64,000 nt of DNA from NCBI GenBank assembly GCA_963924555.1, contig OZ004583.1, forward strand, positions 1,335,501 through 1,399,500, read 5' to 3'. This DNA is from Crambe crambe (Eukaryota > Porifera > Demospongiae > Poecilosclerida > Crambeidae). This document shows positions 44,758-56,000 of this stretch, in pieces (the first letter of the stretch is position 1; the number at the start of each line of letters is the position of its first letter). Position numbers and translations under genes: made by a program. The notes under the pieces are model-generated. The model saw only the letters and a program-made list of their open reading frames with translations, made no database searches and was not told the origin of the DNA.

Positions 44758-45539
44758 CTTGACTGCTCGATTAAATGGCTCCTCCAAATTTACTACTGCA
44801 GATGACACTCTATAGTTGACTGATAGATATATAAGCATGGATTATTTATACTTGGTGTTGCAATGCACAGTGGAACCTCCGAGTAAAGGACTCTTTGGGA
44901 TCAGTCACTTCGTCCTTTGTAGAGTCCTTTTCTCAGAGGTTAAAAATTGTATTATAAGTAGAGCGTTTGCAGTGACGTCACGAAATGTAGCCACGTGGAC
45001 GTGGGTAATTAATTTTTCTGAGTAATTAAGTTTTCTGGGCAATGAATGACACACATCACGGATGTTTTATTCAATGTGCTAGCGGCAATTAAGTCAGACC
45101 GGATGTAGTGTAAAAAAAATTGTAATTGTATCCAGTCTAACATGACACGTCAAGATTGGTACGGAAATAGCGCTATATCAACTGACCTTTGTGCTAATAT
45201 AAACAATGCTGGAGTCACCTTTACCACGTGCTACAGTACATAAGGTCTAGAACAACAGGTTAGCGTTTGTCCTGTTTCTTCATTGTACTCTGGAGTGAAG
45301 ATACAGGAGTTTTAACTGAGGTACTTCATAACAAGGCACGCAAAGGGGTGAGAGAAAAGGATGTCTGGAGGAGAGGCTAGAGTTTTTGAAGAGGTGAGAC
45401 TTACTGGTTAAGTAGATCAAGGAATGGTGTATCTGGTTCTGTTACAGCTATCTACTGTCTATTTTTTTTCTTTCTGTTATACGGGTACCTAGTAGACATA
45501 ATATTTAGGACCTGTAAGTATGATGATATGAAGTTTATG

Positions 45540-46085
45540 ATGTAGATTTTTTCCTTTTCTTAATTTTAGGCCTGGCATCAATGTTAGAGGGTGCAATATG
45601 AAGCAAGTGCTCCTTCATGGTGTACTTTAGTCGATCAACTGGATCAGAAATCCCCCTATAGATCCTTCCAAGCGAGTTAAAGTACGCATGGATACTCTCG
45701 GCTCCTTGTTCTCCGTAACCTGAACCCTGCATGCCATCTGTGGAGCCATGCCACGACATGCTCTTCTAACATGTTCATTTTTGGGAGCACAGTTGCTTTG
45801 GGGAAGGTCTCTCGGTAGTCTGCCTCCACGCTGAATCACTGTGTAGTGCTCACAAACAGTACAAGAACTGTCATCATGCCTACACCACCCCTCAATAATC
45901 ACTGTTCTATGTTGGCAGGTAGTGATAGCTCTGTGACAAGTTTGCAAGCATGGCAAAAAGTGCATGTTTGGGTTATCAGATTCTGCCGACACCCCAAAGA
46001 CGTTGAGTAGATCATCCAGATGATTGCTGCAAAGATGCCCTGATTTTGTGGCTATAAGCTTGCCACAAACCCTGCACAGCTTCTC
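45540..46085 (-). pseudogene. Transposase-like fragment: Cys/His zinc module and EQG-ESxHA tail
   Basis: Reading down the minus strand, 46085-45750 encodes a Cys/His-rich module (LCRVCGKLIATKSGHLC, LLNVFGVSAESDNPNMH, CLQTCH, CTVCEHY). After a frameshift near 45760 it encodes GYGEQGAESIHAYFNSLGR and DRLKYTMKEHLLHIAPSNI with a basic tail. I associate both parts with one family of uncharacterised transposon proteins common in cnidarian genomes, where a long central region lies between them. That region is deleted here. The family assignment is from memory. Confidence 0.6.
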
Positions 46086-47439
46086 CAGGATAACTCTGTG
46101 ATCTTATTTGTATACTCACTTATATTATCTAGCTACATGTATTGTTATAATTCAAATTTTGTTGAACTGTTGTTAGAATTTATGCTACATTTAATGCTCA
46201 TTTATTCAGAGAGAAAAAATAGACAGTGTACCTTTCCTGTGAAACTATGTAGTGGAATGATCATGCTTCTGTCTGGACTAGATCTGATAACCGTGAAAAC
46301 TTCCTGTTCGTGGTTATATGAATTTCATTCAAACCGCTTTCTCGTCTTCTTCAATTAGCCAGCTGTACCTTCCGCTTTTATACATGCTCAGTACTCTATG
46401 TAATAGTTATTAACCAAGCGCTAGGTTTGTAGTCGAATTATAAGCACGAGGCCCGAGGGCGAAGCCCGAGGGGCGAGTGCTTATAATTCACTACAAACCG
46501 CACGCGCGCGGTTAATAACTATTTTATAGCCCGCGCGAGTGTACTACGCATGCTCAGTGCTTCTGTCTCTATAGCGATGTAGCTACTTTATGGCGAATAT
46601 GGCCATCCCACTTCAACGTCGTGATTCATACGGTACAGTACCGAACTATCTTTCACTCTATAACCCACCCACTCGCTGTGCTTTAACTTGCTCACGTAAG
46701 GTAGGGGCACAGCGTCATAATTATGGTTGGACGCTGAATGGGAAGTAGGGCAGCTAGTGCGGGTGTGTATAAACTTCGGACCGGACCGGACCAACGGACC
46801 GTGACCGATCTGCGTGCGCGGAGCGAGGCGGACCATGATTTGCCCGCTGCTGTTCTTTTTTGCCAGCTAAAGGATGGAAGCAATGAAGAACTAAAGTTTA
46901 CTGATGTTTTGAAGTATTTTAAGCAAAATACAAATCTTAACCCCACTTATCCTCCTAGGAATGCAAACCTCCTAGGAATGCAAATGGTCGAGAAGTAAAT
47001 CTTTACTTAATCCAGTTTTTTTGAAGTGAGCTTCCTTAACTTCTTTTCATACCACCATACTTATTCTGTAGATGACGATGGTTATCACTTGTACCAGAAT
47101 GGGACCAAATTGATTCCTAGCGGTGATCTAAAATTTATTTTTCAATTTTTTTTCCCTCACGAAGAGATCTGAGATTTAAGCATCATGCCACATTTACTTT
47201 TGGATTCTACCAAGGTTTAACTACATAGGAGATGAAAGTGTTGCTATAAACTTTCCTCATGGACATTCCAAGTCTGAAAACTGCATATTTCATCAGCTAA
47301 TGTCCCTCTGTTCTGCTTCTGTTCCTCTAATGTGTATAAGAATTCTATTTTGTCCTTTATCAAAGATTTGTCCTCTTTTGGAGTCTCCTTTATTGAGGTT
47401 CCAAGATAGTTTGCTTTTGCCTTTCACTCATACAATGTC

Positions 47440-47813
47440 CATGCATACATACGTAGGTCAATGTTCTCAAATACAAAAAGAGTACCAATCAACAGAGGTG
47501 CACACTGGTGTCTAGCTATTGTAGACACTATACTATGCAGGAATTGCGTTACTATGACTCCGAATACATCAGATACTTGGAAACAATCAGGTATAGCTAA
47601 ACATATACGTTATTATTACAACATTGAGTTTCATTGTCTGCTTTTCTGATTCAGAAATTACCTAAGCAAGGCAAATCCCAATGTAGACTTCTCCAGAAGA
47701 TGCTATGCCCAAAAGTATTAAGAATTTATTCAAGTTATTTATTATATTTTTGTTATTAGGATAATACCTATATGCAAACAAATGGTTATGACTGTGGTGT
47801 ATTCACATGCATG
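47440..47813 (+). pseudogene. SENP/Ulp1-like cysteine protease fragment (C48)
   Basis: Exon 47440-47595 encodes VPINRGAHWCLAIVD, with the catalytic His at codon 47503-47505 in the HW..A.VD context of SENP proteases. After a one-base frame change comes YYDSEYIRYLETI, matching the family's YYDS strand. A second exon ending at the donor after 47813 encodes QTNGYDCGVFTCM with the catalytic Cys at 47793-47795. Gln and Asp positions look right. Known family members deconjugate SUMO-like proteins. The frameshift and the poorly defined N-terminus suggest a decayed gene. An upstream open stretch (46850-46995) is unassigned. Confidence 0.65.
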
Positions 47814-48292
47814 GTAAAAATACTTCAATTAATATCAATATAAAACTAGCTAATTTTTTTGTATAGTATGCAAGATATCAAGTGTTTTATCAGCCTTTTT
47901 CTTTCAGTCAGGTCAGATATACCATAATGTTGTGTTTTTTTTGTTTTTTAGTTATTCCTTCCCTGCAGGATCTAGGAACACAAAGAATATCAGAAAAATA
48001 ATGATTTTAGAGTTAAAAGAACAATCATTAATTGACTAACTAAAATAGCCTATAGTCAATGTTCTAGAAAAATTAATAGTGAACCAGATGCAAGTGGTCT
48101 ATCAGACTAGCTAGTTACCAATATTTAGACAAATATAACAGTTTAGCTAGCTAGCTATCTAACTGGGCTTCTAGGCATGAGGTATGAATTATCATTTGCT
48201 CAGGTAGCTACATTCTTCAGCGCAGCGCAATGGTCCGTCTTGCTCCGCCCACGCAGATCGTACACGGTCCGGTCCGAAGTTTATACACACCC

Positions 48293-48385
48293 GCTAGTGC
48301 AGAATACCAGCCACGCTGTAGGGCAGCTAGTGCAGAATACCAGCCACGCTGTAGGGCAGCTAGTGCAGAATACCAGCCGCGCTGT
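48293..48385 (+). repeat. 33-bp tandem repeat, three copies
   Basis: The unit GCTAGTGCAGAATACCAGCC followed by ACGCTGTAGGGCA occurs three times. The mirrored arm at about 49000-49020 holds only one partial copy, so it expanded after the palindrome formed. Confidence 0.85.
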
Positions 48386-49020
48386 TACACAGCTCGCAAG
48401 TTCTGCCTTTTATGCTGGCTACTTTCTTAAAAGCTTGTTGGGTTTGAAATGTGGAATGTGGTCAATGAATATCATTATAGCGTGCGCACCGTGTTCAATG
48501 ATAAAATTCTTTTCTGAGAGTAGTTAGTATAAGGACAGAACTCTATACTGTCACAACTCCTTAAAGTGCAATATCAACTTTGCAGAATCTATATCTAACT
48601 TTTCCCTGTAAACACCACCCCAGGCTATGATTACATGCACTGTATCACATTTATAAATCCATTTATAGCCCGTTGCCATGGTAACGGGCCGATTTACATG
48701 GATTTATAAATGTGATACAGTGCATGTAATCATAGCCTGGGGTGGTGTTTACAGGGAAAAGTTAGATATAGATTCTGCAAAGTTGATATTGCACTTTTAA
48801 AGAGTTGTGACTAGACTGAAAGGTGAGTATGTGACAGTATAGAGTTCTGTCCTTATACTAACTACTCTCAGAAAAGAATTTTATCATTGAACACGGTGCG
48901 CACAGCTATAATGATATTCATTGACCACATTCCACATTTCAAACCCAACAAGCTTTTTAGAAAGTAGCCAGCATAAAAGGCAGAACTTGCGAGCTGTGTA
49001 ACAGCGTGGCTGGTAAGCTG
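48366..49020. repeat. Large near-perfect palindrome, arms about 300 bp
   Basis: The two arms are reverse complements around a CCATGG centre at 48678-48683, with nearly no spacer. The right arm has about 30 extra bases near 48810-48840. Spacer-free palindromes of this size are normally unstable, so it should be recent or polymorphic. An AACGGGC palindrome like that at its centre recurs just outside the element at 49383-49411. Confidence 0.9.
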
Positions 49021-49679
49021 CCCTACTTGCCATTCAGGGTCCAATCATAATTATGACGCTGTGCCCCTACCTTACGTGAGCAAGTTAAAGCACAGCGAGT
49101 GGGTGGGTTATAGAGTGAAAGATAGTTCGGGTACCGTATGAATCACGACGTTGAAGTGGGATGGCCATATTCTTGTAAGCAGCCAAAAAGTAGCTACATC
49201 GCTATAGAGACAGAAGCACTGAGCATGCGTAGTACACTCGCGCGGGCTATAAAATAGTTATTAACCGCGCGCGTGCGGTTTGTAGTGAATTATAAGCACT
49301 CGCCCCTCGGGCTTCGCCCTCGGGCCTCGTGCTTATAATTCGACTACAAACCTAGCGCTTGGTTAATAACTATTACGTAAATCGGCCCGTTACCATGGAA
49401 ACGGGCTATAATTTATATTATTGTTATTGCGCAGTGCATCTCTATGGTATTATCTGGAATGGATTTATATTGGAACCAAAGCTCTAGGCTCCAGCAGGAA
49501 TAGTTTCCATTCCACAACTCCAGGAAGTTGTGCATGAGTTGCTATGTACAAGCATTGTGGTTGCTATGGTTGACACGCCCCTACCGTATAATTATGTTAA
49601 ATTAAACGACTAAGTTGTGATCAAAAAACATCCGTGACATGACATCAAATTTTGTAGGTGTGGCTTAGTTGAGAAAGCA

Positions 49680-50245
49680 TGCATCGAGCAACAATGGACA
49701 ATCTTCCCATCGCTCTAAGAAGAGGAAAAAGGAAGTGAACTATCGTGAAGCAGATCATTTGAAGCTGCCCAGAGCTACTAGAATCAGTACGAGGATGAAA
49801 TAGAAGACTTAGAGCCTGAATGTAGTCCTGCTACATCTTCTGTGTATCACCCTTACTCACTCTACAACAACTTGCGTATTAAAGTGAAACAGGCACTTAC
49901 TTGTGGACGTAAGAGTTCACCTCTAGTTAAGATCGTCATGGCCTTTGACTTAGTTCAGTTCAATGGTGGATTGAAAACTGTAGGTATGCCAAGGTTCAGG
50001 GTATTCAACACTATAGCACTACAAAGATTTAATTCCATGGCTTGGAAGCTACTGGCACTTTCGCGGATTAAATGCCAATGGTGATTATGGATTTGTGGAA
50101 TTGGACACAGTCGACTTTTCTCTGCAAAAGTCAAGATCACTGATAGAGTACCTTCCATCAAGTGATGAACAGTCTTGCAAATTGTCAACCGACACTGGAT
50201 TTAGTCTTTCTTTTTGGTTTGTATGTTGTTATGGAACAGCTGCTT
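49680..50245 (+). pseudogene. Possible coding remnant, unassigned
   Basis: Three short open stretches follow each other in different frames: KKRKKEVNYREADHLKL, then EDEIEDLEPECSPATSSVYH to about 50083, then VELDTVDFSLQKSRSLIEYL to a TAA near 50247. Composition looks protein-like, and the basic-then-acidic start resembles a DNA-binding N-terminus, but I recognise no family and cannot define splice sites. It could equally be chance. Confidence 0.25.
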
Positions 50246-50304
50246 AATTCATTTGGAAAAGATCAGAAATTTTTTTATGAAAGATAAGAAACACTGAACA
50301 ACAA

Positions 50305-50314
50305 TGAATTGTGT

Positions 50315-50345
<31 letters not shown>

Positions 50346-50350
50346 TGGGG
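50305..50350. repeat. (GT)n followed by a long G run
   Basis: A short GTGTGT run leads into about 18 G with one T. Similar G runs occur at 309-322, 16315-16332 and 54451-54467. This is a likely slippage site and prone to sequencing error. Confidence 0.85.
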
Positions 50351-50719
50351 TGGAGAAGTTGGGTGGCTTCATCTCAAAAATGCAACTAAACGGTGGTGGT
50401 GTGGGAGAGGGACATTGTTCTTGCAGAGTATGGCATGCATGGTGTGGTATAGTAACAGACATCGTAACAGTTATCTATTATGTAATCATTTATTGTTATG
50501 TAACACCGGTATAATTATTGTTTGTGGTTTATTATCTTTGTATAAAAGCTAGTGTGTGTTCATTTTTAAGTATTGAGATAGTATTCATGTTTGATAATAA
50601 GTTCTATTGAGGTTACTACATTTGAGATTACTACACATGGATACATTAACTTGAAGTGTTGACGTCAGCAGTATTATCAGTATTGGATTCCTTCAAAAAT
50701 ATGGCAGGATTGCTTGTTG

Positions 50720-52230
50720 TGCCCAATCTGCTTACAAACACTGCATGTGTGTACATTCTTATATTCTTCGAGGTCATCCAGATGGTTTCATTTTTCCAAT
50801 AGCTGCTTCAATGCCTCCTGCTCCCTGTGGTTAGATGCATGCTGAAAGTGTATCGTTGTCAGGTCATTCAATTTTTCAAGACCTTGTTGCGAAAACTTCG
50901 AAATGTTACCATATAACGTCAAAAATTCAGAAAGGTGCATAGCAAAAGCATGCATATAGGGCGTTACATCTTTTGTTTGATAGATTGAAGTAAATGATCT
51001 TTACTAGCTACGACAATCAAAATCAGCACTCAGATTTTCCAAGCTCTTTATCAAATCAAAAAATTCCTTCCATAATTTTTGAAGTTGAACTCTCGTCTGT
51101 AAGTCAGGAAATAACACAATATTCTGGAACAGTCTATTCTTTTCAGGTCCAGTAAGATCTCGCCATGTAACACTCTTTGATGCATACCATTTAAATCGGA
51201 TTTTACACTTAAAATCGACATATGCATCCACATTTTTCCCACTCTCTTCTGTACCTTTTTTCCTCACCACAGTTTGAATGCCGTCTAATGTCCTCAAATC
51301 CCTAGTCAATAAATTGATAAGCACATCTGCAATTCTCAAAAATAAATGGAGAGTGTCGATCACCACATGATCTAGCGGAATGAAGGAAAAGAGTGGAGGT
51401 TAGCAACAATTGTAGTGATTTTTGCTTGTTTTAGCAAGCTGACATTTCTGAGAAATTTCCTTGACAGTCCTCGCTCCTTTCTCTAAGTCAGTCAATGACC
51501 ATATCATGCTCATGTTCCAGCGTTGACTCCTAGGGCACTTACACCAAATACAAGCGAAGTCACATGTAGCTGCCTCTATTCCACTAACACACGCAAGAAA
51601 TTTCCAGTCTCCCCCAAGGAAGTATTCTATTTTGTACACTCTGTCTTCAACAGTAATGACTTCCAAATCCTTAGCTTCCTCAATTATATCTTTTAGGCCT
51701 GCTGCAAGATCATTATAATCTTCAGAAACCTTTAAAATTGTGATCGTATGATTTCCTTTCACAGAGCATTCTTGCCCACCCTCTTCAAGAATAGTGAAAG
51801 CGAAATTTACAACACTAAGTCCTCTGGCAATTTGTGTGCCATCACCTTTTAACTTCACCCGGATAGTACTTGGAATTGGCTTCTGTGACTTACTGCACAA
51901 CTTAGAAAGCTCAGCAATATGAAAGGCTAGACGCTTTCGCAATTTTTGTTGTACTCCTACAATATTATTGGGAGAATTTGATATTTCATACTGTGAATTG
52001 AAAGTACGAACCACCTTATTTACTTGAAAGGAGGAGGGGAGATTGGACAACATGCTCATTTCATGGTAAGCTTCATTGGACACACAGAACTTATCTTTTA
52101 CATACAGAGCAGAGTGAACAGGCATTTGTGGTGCATCAGAGGTTCTATCCTTCCCATAGTAATTATGGCTGTTGTCCCCTGTATCAACATTTTCTAGTTC
52201 AACTGTATGAGGTTTAACGTTCAACTTCAC
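50720..52230 (-). pseudogene. Decayed transposase-like gene (GGDWKFLA / CIWCKCP family)
   Basis: On the minus strand one frame runs from the ATG at 52230 to about 50720, broken only by in-frame stops (about 51400, a double stop near 51004, and one near 50790). It contains MLSNLPSSFQVNK, KLKGDGTQIARGLSVVNFAF, YFLGGDWKFLACVSGIE, CDFACIWCKCPRSQRW, HVVIDTLHLFLRIADVLINL, LTGPEKNRLFQNI, KFSQQGLEKLND and a terminal CSVCKQIGHNKQSC knuckle. I recall uncharacterised proteins with the same motif order in cnidarian genomes. The conserved Asp (GDG), Asp (VID) and Glu (GLE) could be a DDE triad, which is inference. Decay by point mutations only suggests it is fairly recent. Confidence 0.7.
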
Positions 52231-52439
52231 AAAAACTCAATGCACCATGAATTCTTTCAGCGAGAACCTTTTTTTGTTATGCTGCTGTTGCCTGCTATAA
52301 TCAGTCCAAGATTTTGAAGCTGAGCCTCTACTATTTTCCGAACAACCGGTTTTCATTCTGACTATAGCTTTAGATTGCTCCTTGGTTACCTAAACTACAG
52401 TATGGATACATAGACCCAACATGACACACAGTAATTTAG

Positions 52440-52954
52440 CTATACAACCTCAGAGGTTGCATCAATGTTAGTCTCCTGAATTGGAATGACCATCATACGA
52501 ACCATGGCTGGCATTGCAGGGGGTCTTTGAGGTATCAGAAGGGGTTTGTAGGAAGGTAGCACTAGCTCACTTTTATCTGGTAGAGCTGTGATCACTTGCT
52601 CTCGATCTCTCACACAGATTAGAGCTGCTGCTGCTGGAATGGACATACATAGCTATGGGATTATATGACACTTAATTTTATTTGTTCATGGTACTTGTGA
52701 ATGGAATAAAAAGGTATGTATTATGAGTCACTGAGCAGGGGCAAAGGAAAAGGGGGGGGGCAGGGGGAAGTCCCCACTTTTTACTACTAACTTTGAAAAC
52801 TGTATACAATCTGTAGCATCACTGTTTTACTGAGCTTTGTCATTGATATAAAGTGGTCAACCCATAATAGGTACAGACTGTATTATTATCTACTCTTAAT
52901 ACCATGTCCATGCCTGCCTTCCTCTTGAACAGCAACTCCGAAAGTTGATTCCAT
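52440..52954 (-). CDS. Gene Y, copy F: 81 aa, head-to-head with intact SIN1
   Basis: Exon 1 (52954-52903) encodes MESTFGVAVQEEGRHGH and exon 2 (52633-52440) the Ala-rich start, [20 protein letters not shown], the Pro-rich middle and NIDATSEVV. The total is 246 nt, 82 codons with the stop. It has a 6-nt in-frame insertion (the RD pair) relative to copy A. Its ATG is 79 bp from the SIN1 ATG on the other strand. Because it adjoins the only full SIN1, this may represent the ancestral neighbour relation. Function unknown. Confidence 0.65.
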
Positions 52955-53033
52955 CTTGATTGCCATTGCGCATCGGCCCACGCGCCACGCGCATGCTCTA
53001 AGCTGGACAAAGCCACACCCCTCAAGGAAAAAA
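52955..53033. promoter_or_regulatory. Shared divergent promoter region of gene Y-F and SIN1
   Basis: Only 79 bp separate the two opposed start codons. The stretch is GC-richer than its surroundings (GCGCATCGGCCCACGCGCCA) and lacks a TATA box, as expected for a bidirectional housekeeping promoter. The 5' untranslated ends must be very short, overlap, or begin inside the neighbour gene. Earlier SIN1 copies have lost this part together with exon 1. Confidence 0.5.
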
Positions 53034-56000
53034 ATGGCTTTCTTTGATGACCCTAAGATTCTGACAGCACACCTAAGACACTCTTTTATCACCAGCGATG
53101 ACACAGGTCAGTATAACCAACACCACAGTTCAGAGTTGGCTAGCTATCTACGTCCTCTCTGTTCTGAATTTCATACCACCAGGGATGTGCGAGCTGATCA
53201 TGATCAATGAAGACTTGGATAAGGAGATCAAGACAGATCACAAGTTTTCCAAGCGTTCACTCAGGCTAAATCAAAGATAGTAAGTATGTTGCAGCTAACA
53301 AAAAGCTTTAGCTAGGTACGTGTTTAATATTCTGGAGGAGAAATGACCTGACCAAACAACATGTGTAAAGAATTAGAACTGACTGTATTAAAGCTGTGAT
53401 GGGGAATTGTACCCACAGAGTACTGGCATCAGGGTCTATCATTCAAGCTCCTAAATGAAGTTTAGTCCTTAGTGAATAATTTTCTTTGTAGCAATCCATC
53501 TGCAGAGCATTTCCCCCGCCATGCAGCCAAGTCATATGACATCTATGCCAGCCCCTCCCTGCCAAGACGACCGCCACTCAAAAACGATGCCAACATGTTT
53601 GAACTAATGGAAAAAAAGTGAGAAACACAATGTCACTCATTATCATATCAACGGCTTCCTTCCTTCCTTGATTCTTTTAGACGGTCGAAAAGTAGTCAAG
53701 TCAAGAGTGTGGTTTGGAATAATGATCAGAACGAAACCTGTAAGATATCATTATCTCTTTCATTCCACCTTGTGGTAACCACACTCCCTCCTATCTTGAC
53801 CTGAAGTTGACCCTGAAGTCTTTGCTCGTCGGGAGGTGGTGAAGAGACCAAAGGAAACTGGACCTTCCCTTCTCTCCACTCTCTTGGCAGAGTATAACAA
53901 AATCTCCGCCAATCCATTCTTTGAGTATGGAAAATTCAACGGAGAAGTGAGTTTTATGAATAAACCCTCTCCTTCTTTTGTTCCTCACTCTCCCCACCTC
54001 CTCCTCCTAATTTGCAACTGTTAATCATTTTAGCTTTAGGCTAAACAAAACAAAAACAAAATCATGTGATCTTTCATATCTGCAGAATCATGGAGTGGCT
54101 GTAACCAACACGTACTACATATTCCTTTCAGTATCAAAGGTCAGTCAGTTATGGGTTTTTGAAAATGTAATTAGACTTCACATCTGCTAAGCTGTCATTC
54201 TAAATGTTGTTCTGTTGTTCTTAGACTCCCCAGCAGCCCTTGAAAATTACAGTTCTCCGTAAGTTGGGGGGGAGGGCATATTCATCATCTCACTCTTTTT
54301 TTCTTTTCTTTTTTTGCATCAGATACAGCCACTGTGAGTGATCTGATAGGACTCACTCTGTGGAAGTACATTGAAGAGACAAAAGAAACTGTCAAGCAGG
54401 TAAGTTTAATCGTGAGGGACATCCTCACAATATCTGACGTACCTTGGATTGGGGGGGGGGGGGGGGGAAGGACTTGTTGGCACCCACCCCTAGTCACTTC
54501 AGCTACTAGCATATGAGGTCAAAATCCTATAGATCCTAGATGGCTGTGAGATGTGACTATGGCATTAATACCCCCCAAAACAACAACAACAGTTACAACA
54601 ACAACAAATAAACAAGCTAACAAAAAAACTATGTACTTTGAGCCTTAATGTTTGTTTCTGGTTGTAGAAATCAATCAAGAACTATTCTGTCAGAATTGCT
54701 GAAGAAGATGGAGATATAGATACTGACCTTCCAGGTATGTACACAAGTGGTCTCCATTTCTCCTCCTTAACTGGTCTTCCTCCACCCTCTCTCCCCCTCC
54801 ATCCCCTCTCCCCCTCCACCCCTCTCCCCTCCTACGTACCTCTTCTATCAACACAGAATTGGAAAAGGATGACAGAATAGCTAAGTTTAGATTCAAGTAC
54901 CTTGGCATCGTGGAGCGGATACGACGTGCCAAATTGCCCACAGTATCGCCAGCAACACAACAGAGACAAGTCGTCAAAGTGTGAGTGGGAAGATCCTCAT
55001 TATTGTTGTTTTTGTTGTTATTGTTGTTGTTGTTGTTACCTTTGCAGTTACTATGAAGTGGGTGGGTTTTCGACACTGGCCATAGATGACTTCAGCACTG
55101 ATATGGGAGAAATATTGAGCAAGGTCATACGAAAGAGACGCCTCCAGATCCATGGTAACCCCAACCTTTTAATTATTTCACACCTCAACCCTCCACTCCA
55201 ACCCTCTTACCTTCTCCTTCCCCTTCCTTCCCCTCTCCTCCCCTCCCCTTCCCCCCTCCCCCTTCCCCTTCCTTCCCCTCTCTTCCCCTTCCCCTCTCCC
55301 CCCTTCCCCTTCCTTCCCCTCTCCTCCCCTTCCCCTCTCCTCTCCTCCCCCTTCCTTCCCCTCTCCTCCCCTCCCCCCTTCCCCTTCCTTCCCCTCACCT
55401 TCCCCTCCCCTCCCCCTTCTCCTCTCCCCCCTTCCCCTCTCCTCCCCTCCCCCTTCCTTCCCCTCTCCTCCCCTCCCCCTTCCCCTCTCCTCCCCTCTCC
55501 CTTCCCCTTCCTTCCCCTCTCCTCCCCTCCCCCTTCCCCTTCCTTCCCCTCACCTTCCCCTCCTCCTTATTTCTTTGGTACTCGAGGAAAATACACACTA
55601 GTCATAATCCTACAACGGAAATTACTTGTTGGGATATTCTGTGCATACACATAATTATAGGGTACGAGCTGGAACGAAAGGACAACCCTGGCTTTGCAGT
55701 GGACCTCAACAGCACTCTAGAAAGTCAGAAGACGCTGGACTTTGTCCTGGTCAAGAATCAAGGTACATATTGTATTGTGGGTACAATGTAAAGAGAAAGA
55801 AGAGAAGTTCCTTATGATATCCATCCATAGAACTGAAGGCTATACATGCCACAGCATCAAGTGATTTGTTATGTTTGTTTGTTTACTACATATGTATACT
55901 CCTACACAATGTGGCCACCTAAATTAGGTCATTGTTTTACATGTATTCGATTCTGGTACGACAGGTCGGCCCAGATCGACTACAGATATGGGCAGAGAAG

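Larger units (their letters stand above)
46400..49376. mobile_element. 3-kb long inverted-repeat element with GC-rich hairpin ends
   Basis: About 345 bp at the left (from 46400, TAATAGTTATTAACCAAGCG) are the reverse complement of the right end (to 49376). Each end contains its own smaller hairpin (GCCCGAGGGCGAAGCCCGAGG). Sequence at 46741-46840 recurs inverted at 48225-48300. A second large palindrome lies inside at 48366-49020. The flanks show no clear target duplication. Between the repeats are pieces of a Ulp1/SENP-like gene, so the element may have once encoded it. Confidence 0.75.
44955..52385. mobile_element. 7.4-kb mosaic of decayed transposons between gene Y copies E and F
   Basis: In the other cassettes the sequence equivalent to 44955 is followed within about 1 kb by array sequence. 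Here it jumps to unrelated DNA at TATAAGTAGAGCGTTTGCAG and returns to array sequence at about 52385 (GTTACCTAAACTACAG). Inside are at least three element-derived parts: a zinc-finger transposase-like fragment, a long inverted-repeat element with a SENP-like protease, and a decayed minus-strand transposase-like gene. I could not find terminal repeats or a target duplication for the whole block, so it may be several insertions. Confidence 0.7.

Noticed and set aside
45000-45300. Possible host gene exon just right of gene Y-E
   Set aside because: No conserved frame or splice pair, and the sequence is absent from the other cassettes, so it belongs to the inserted mosaic.
52956-53033. Upstream in-frame start for SIN1 at 52956
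   Set aside because: The family N-terminus begins MAFFDDPK at 53034, and the upstream extension (IAIAHRPTRHAH) is not family-like and overlaps the gene Y promoter.
55207-55654. Ser/Pro/Leu-rich and Arg/Gly/Glu-rich frames
   Set aside because: They are low-complexity readings of the SIN1 intron polypyrimidine tract.
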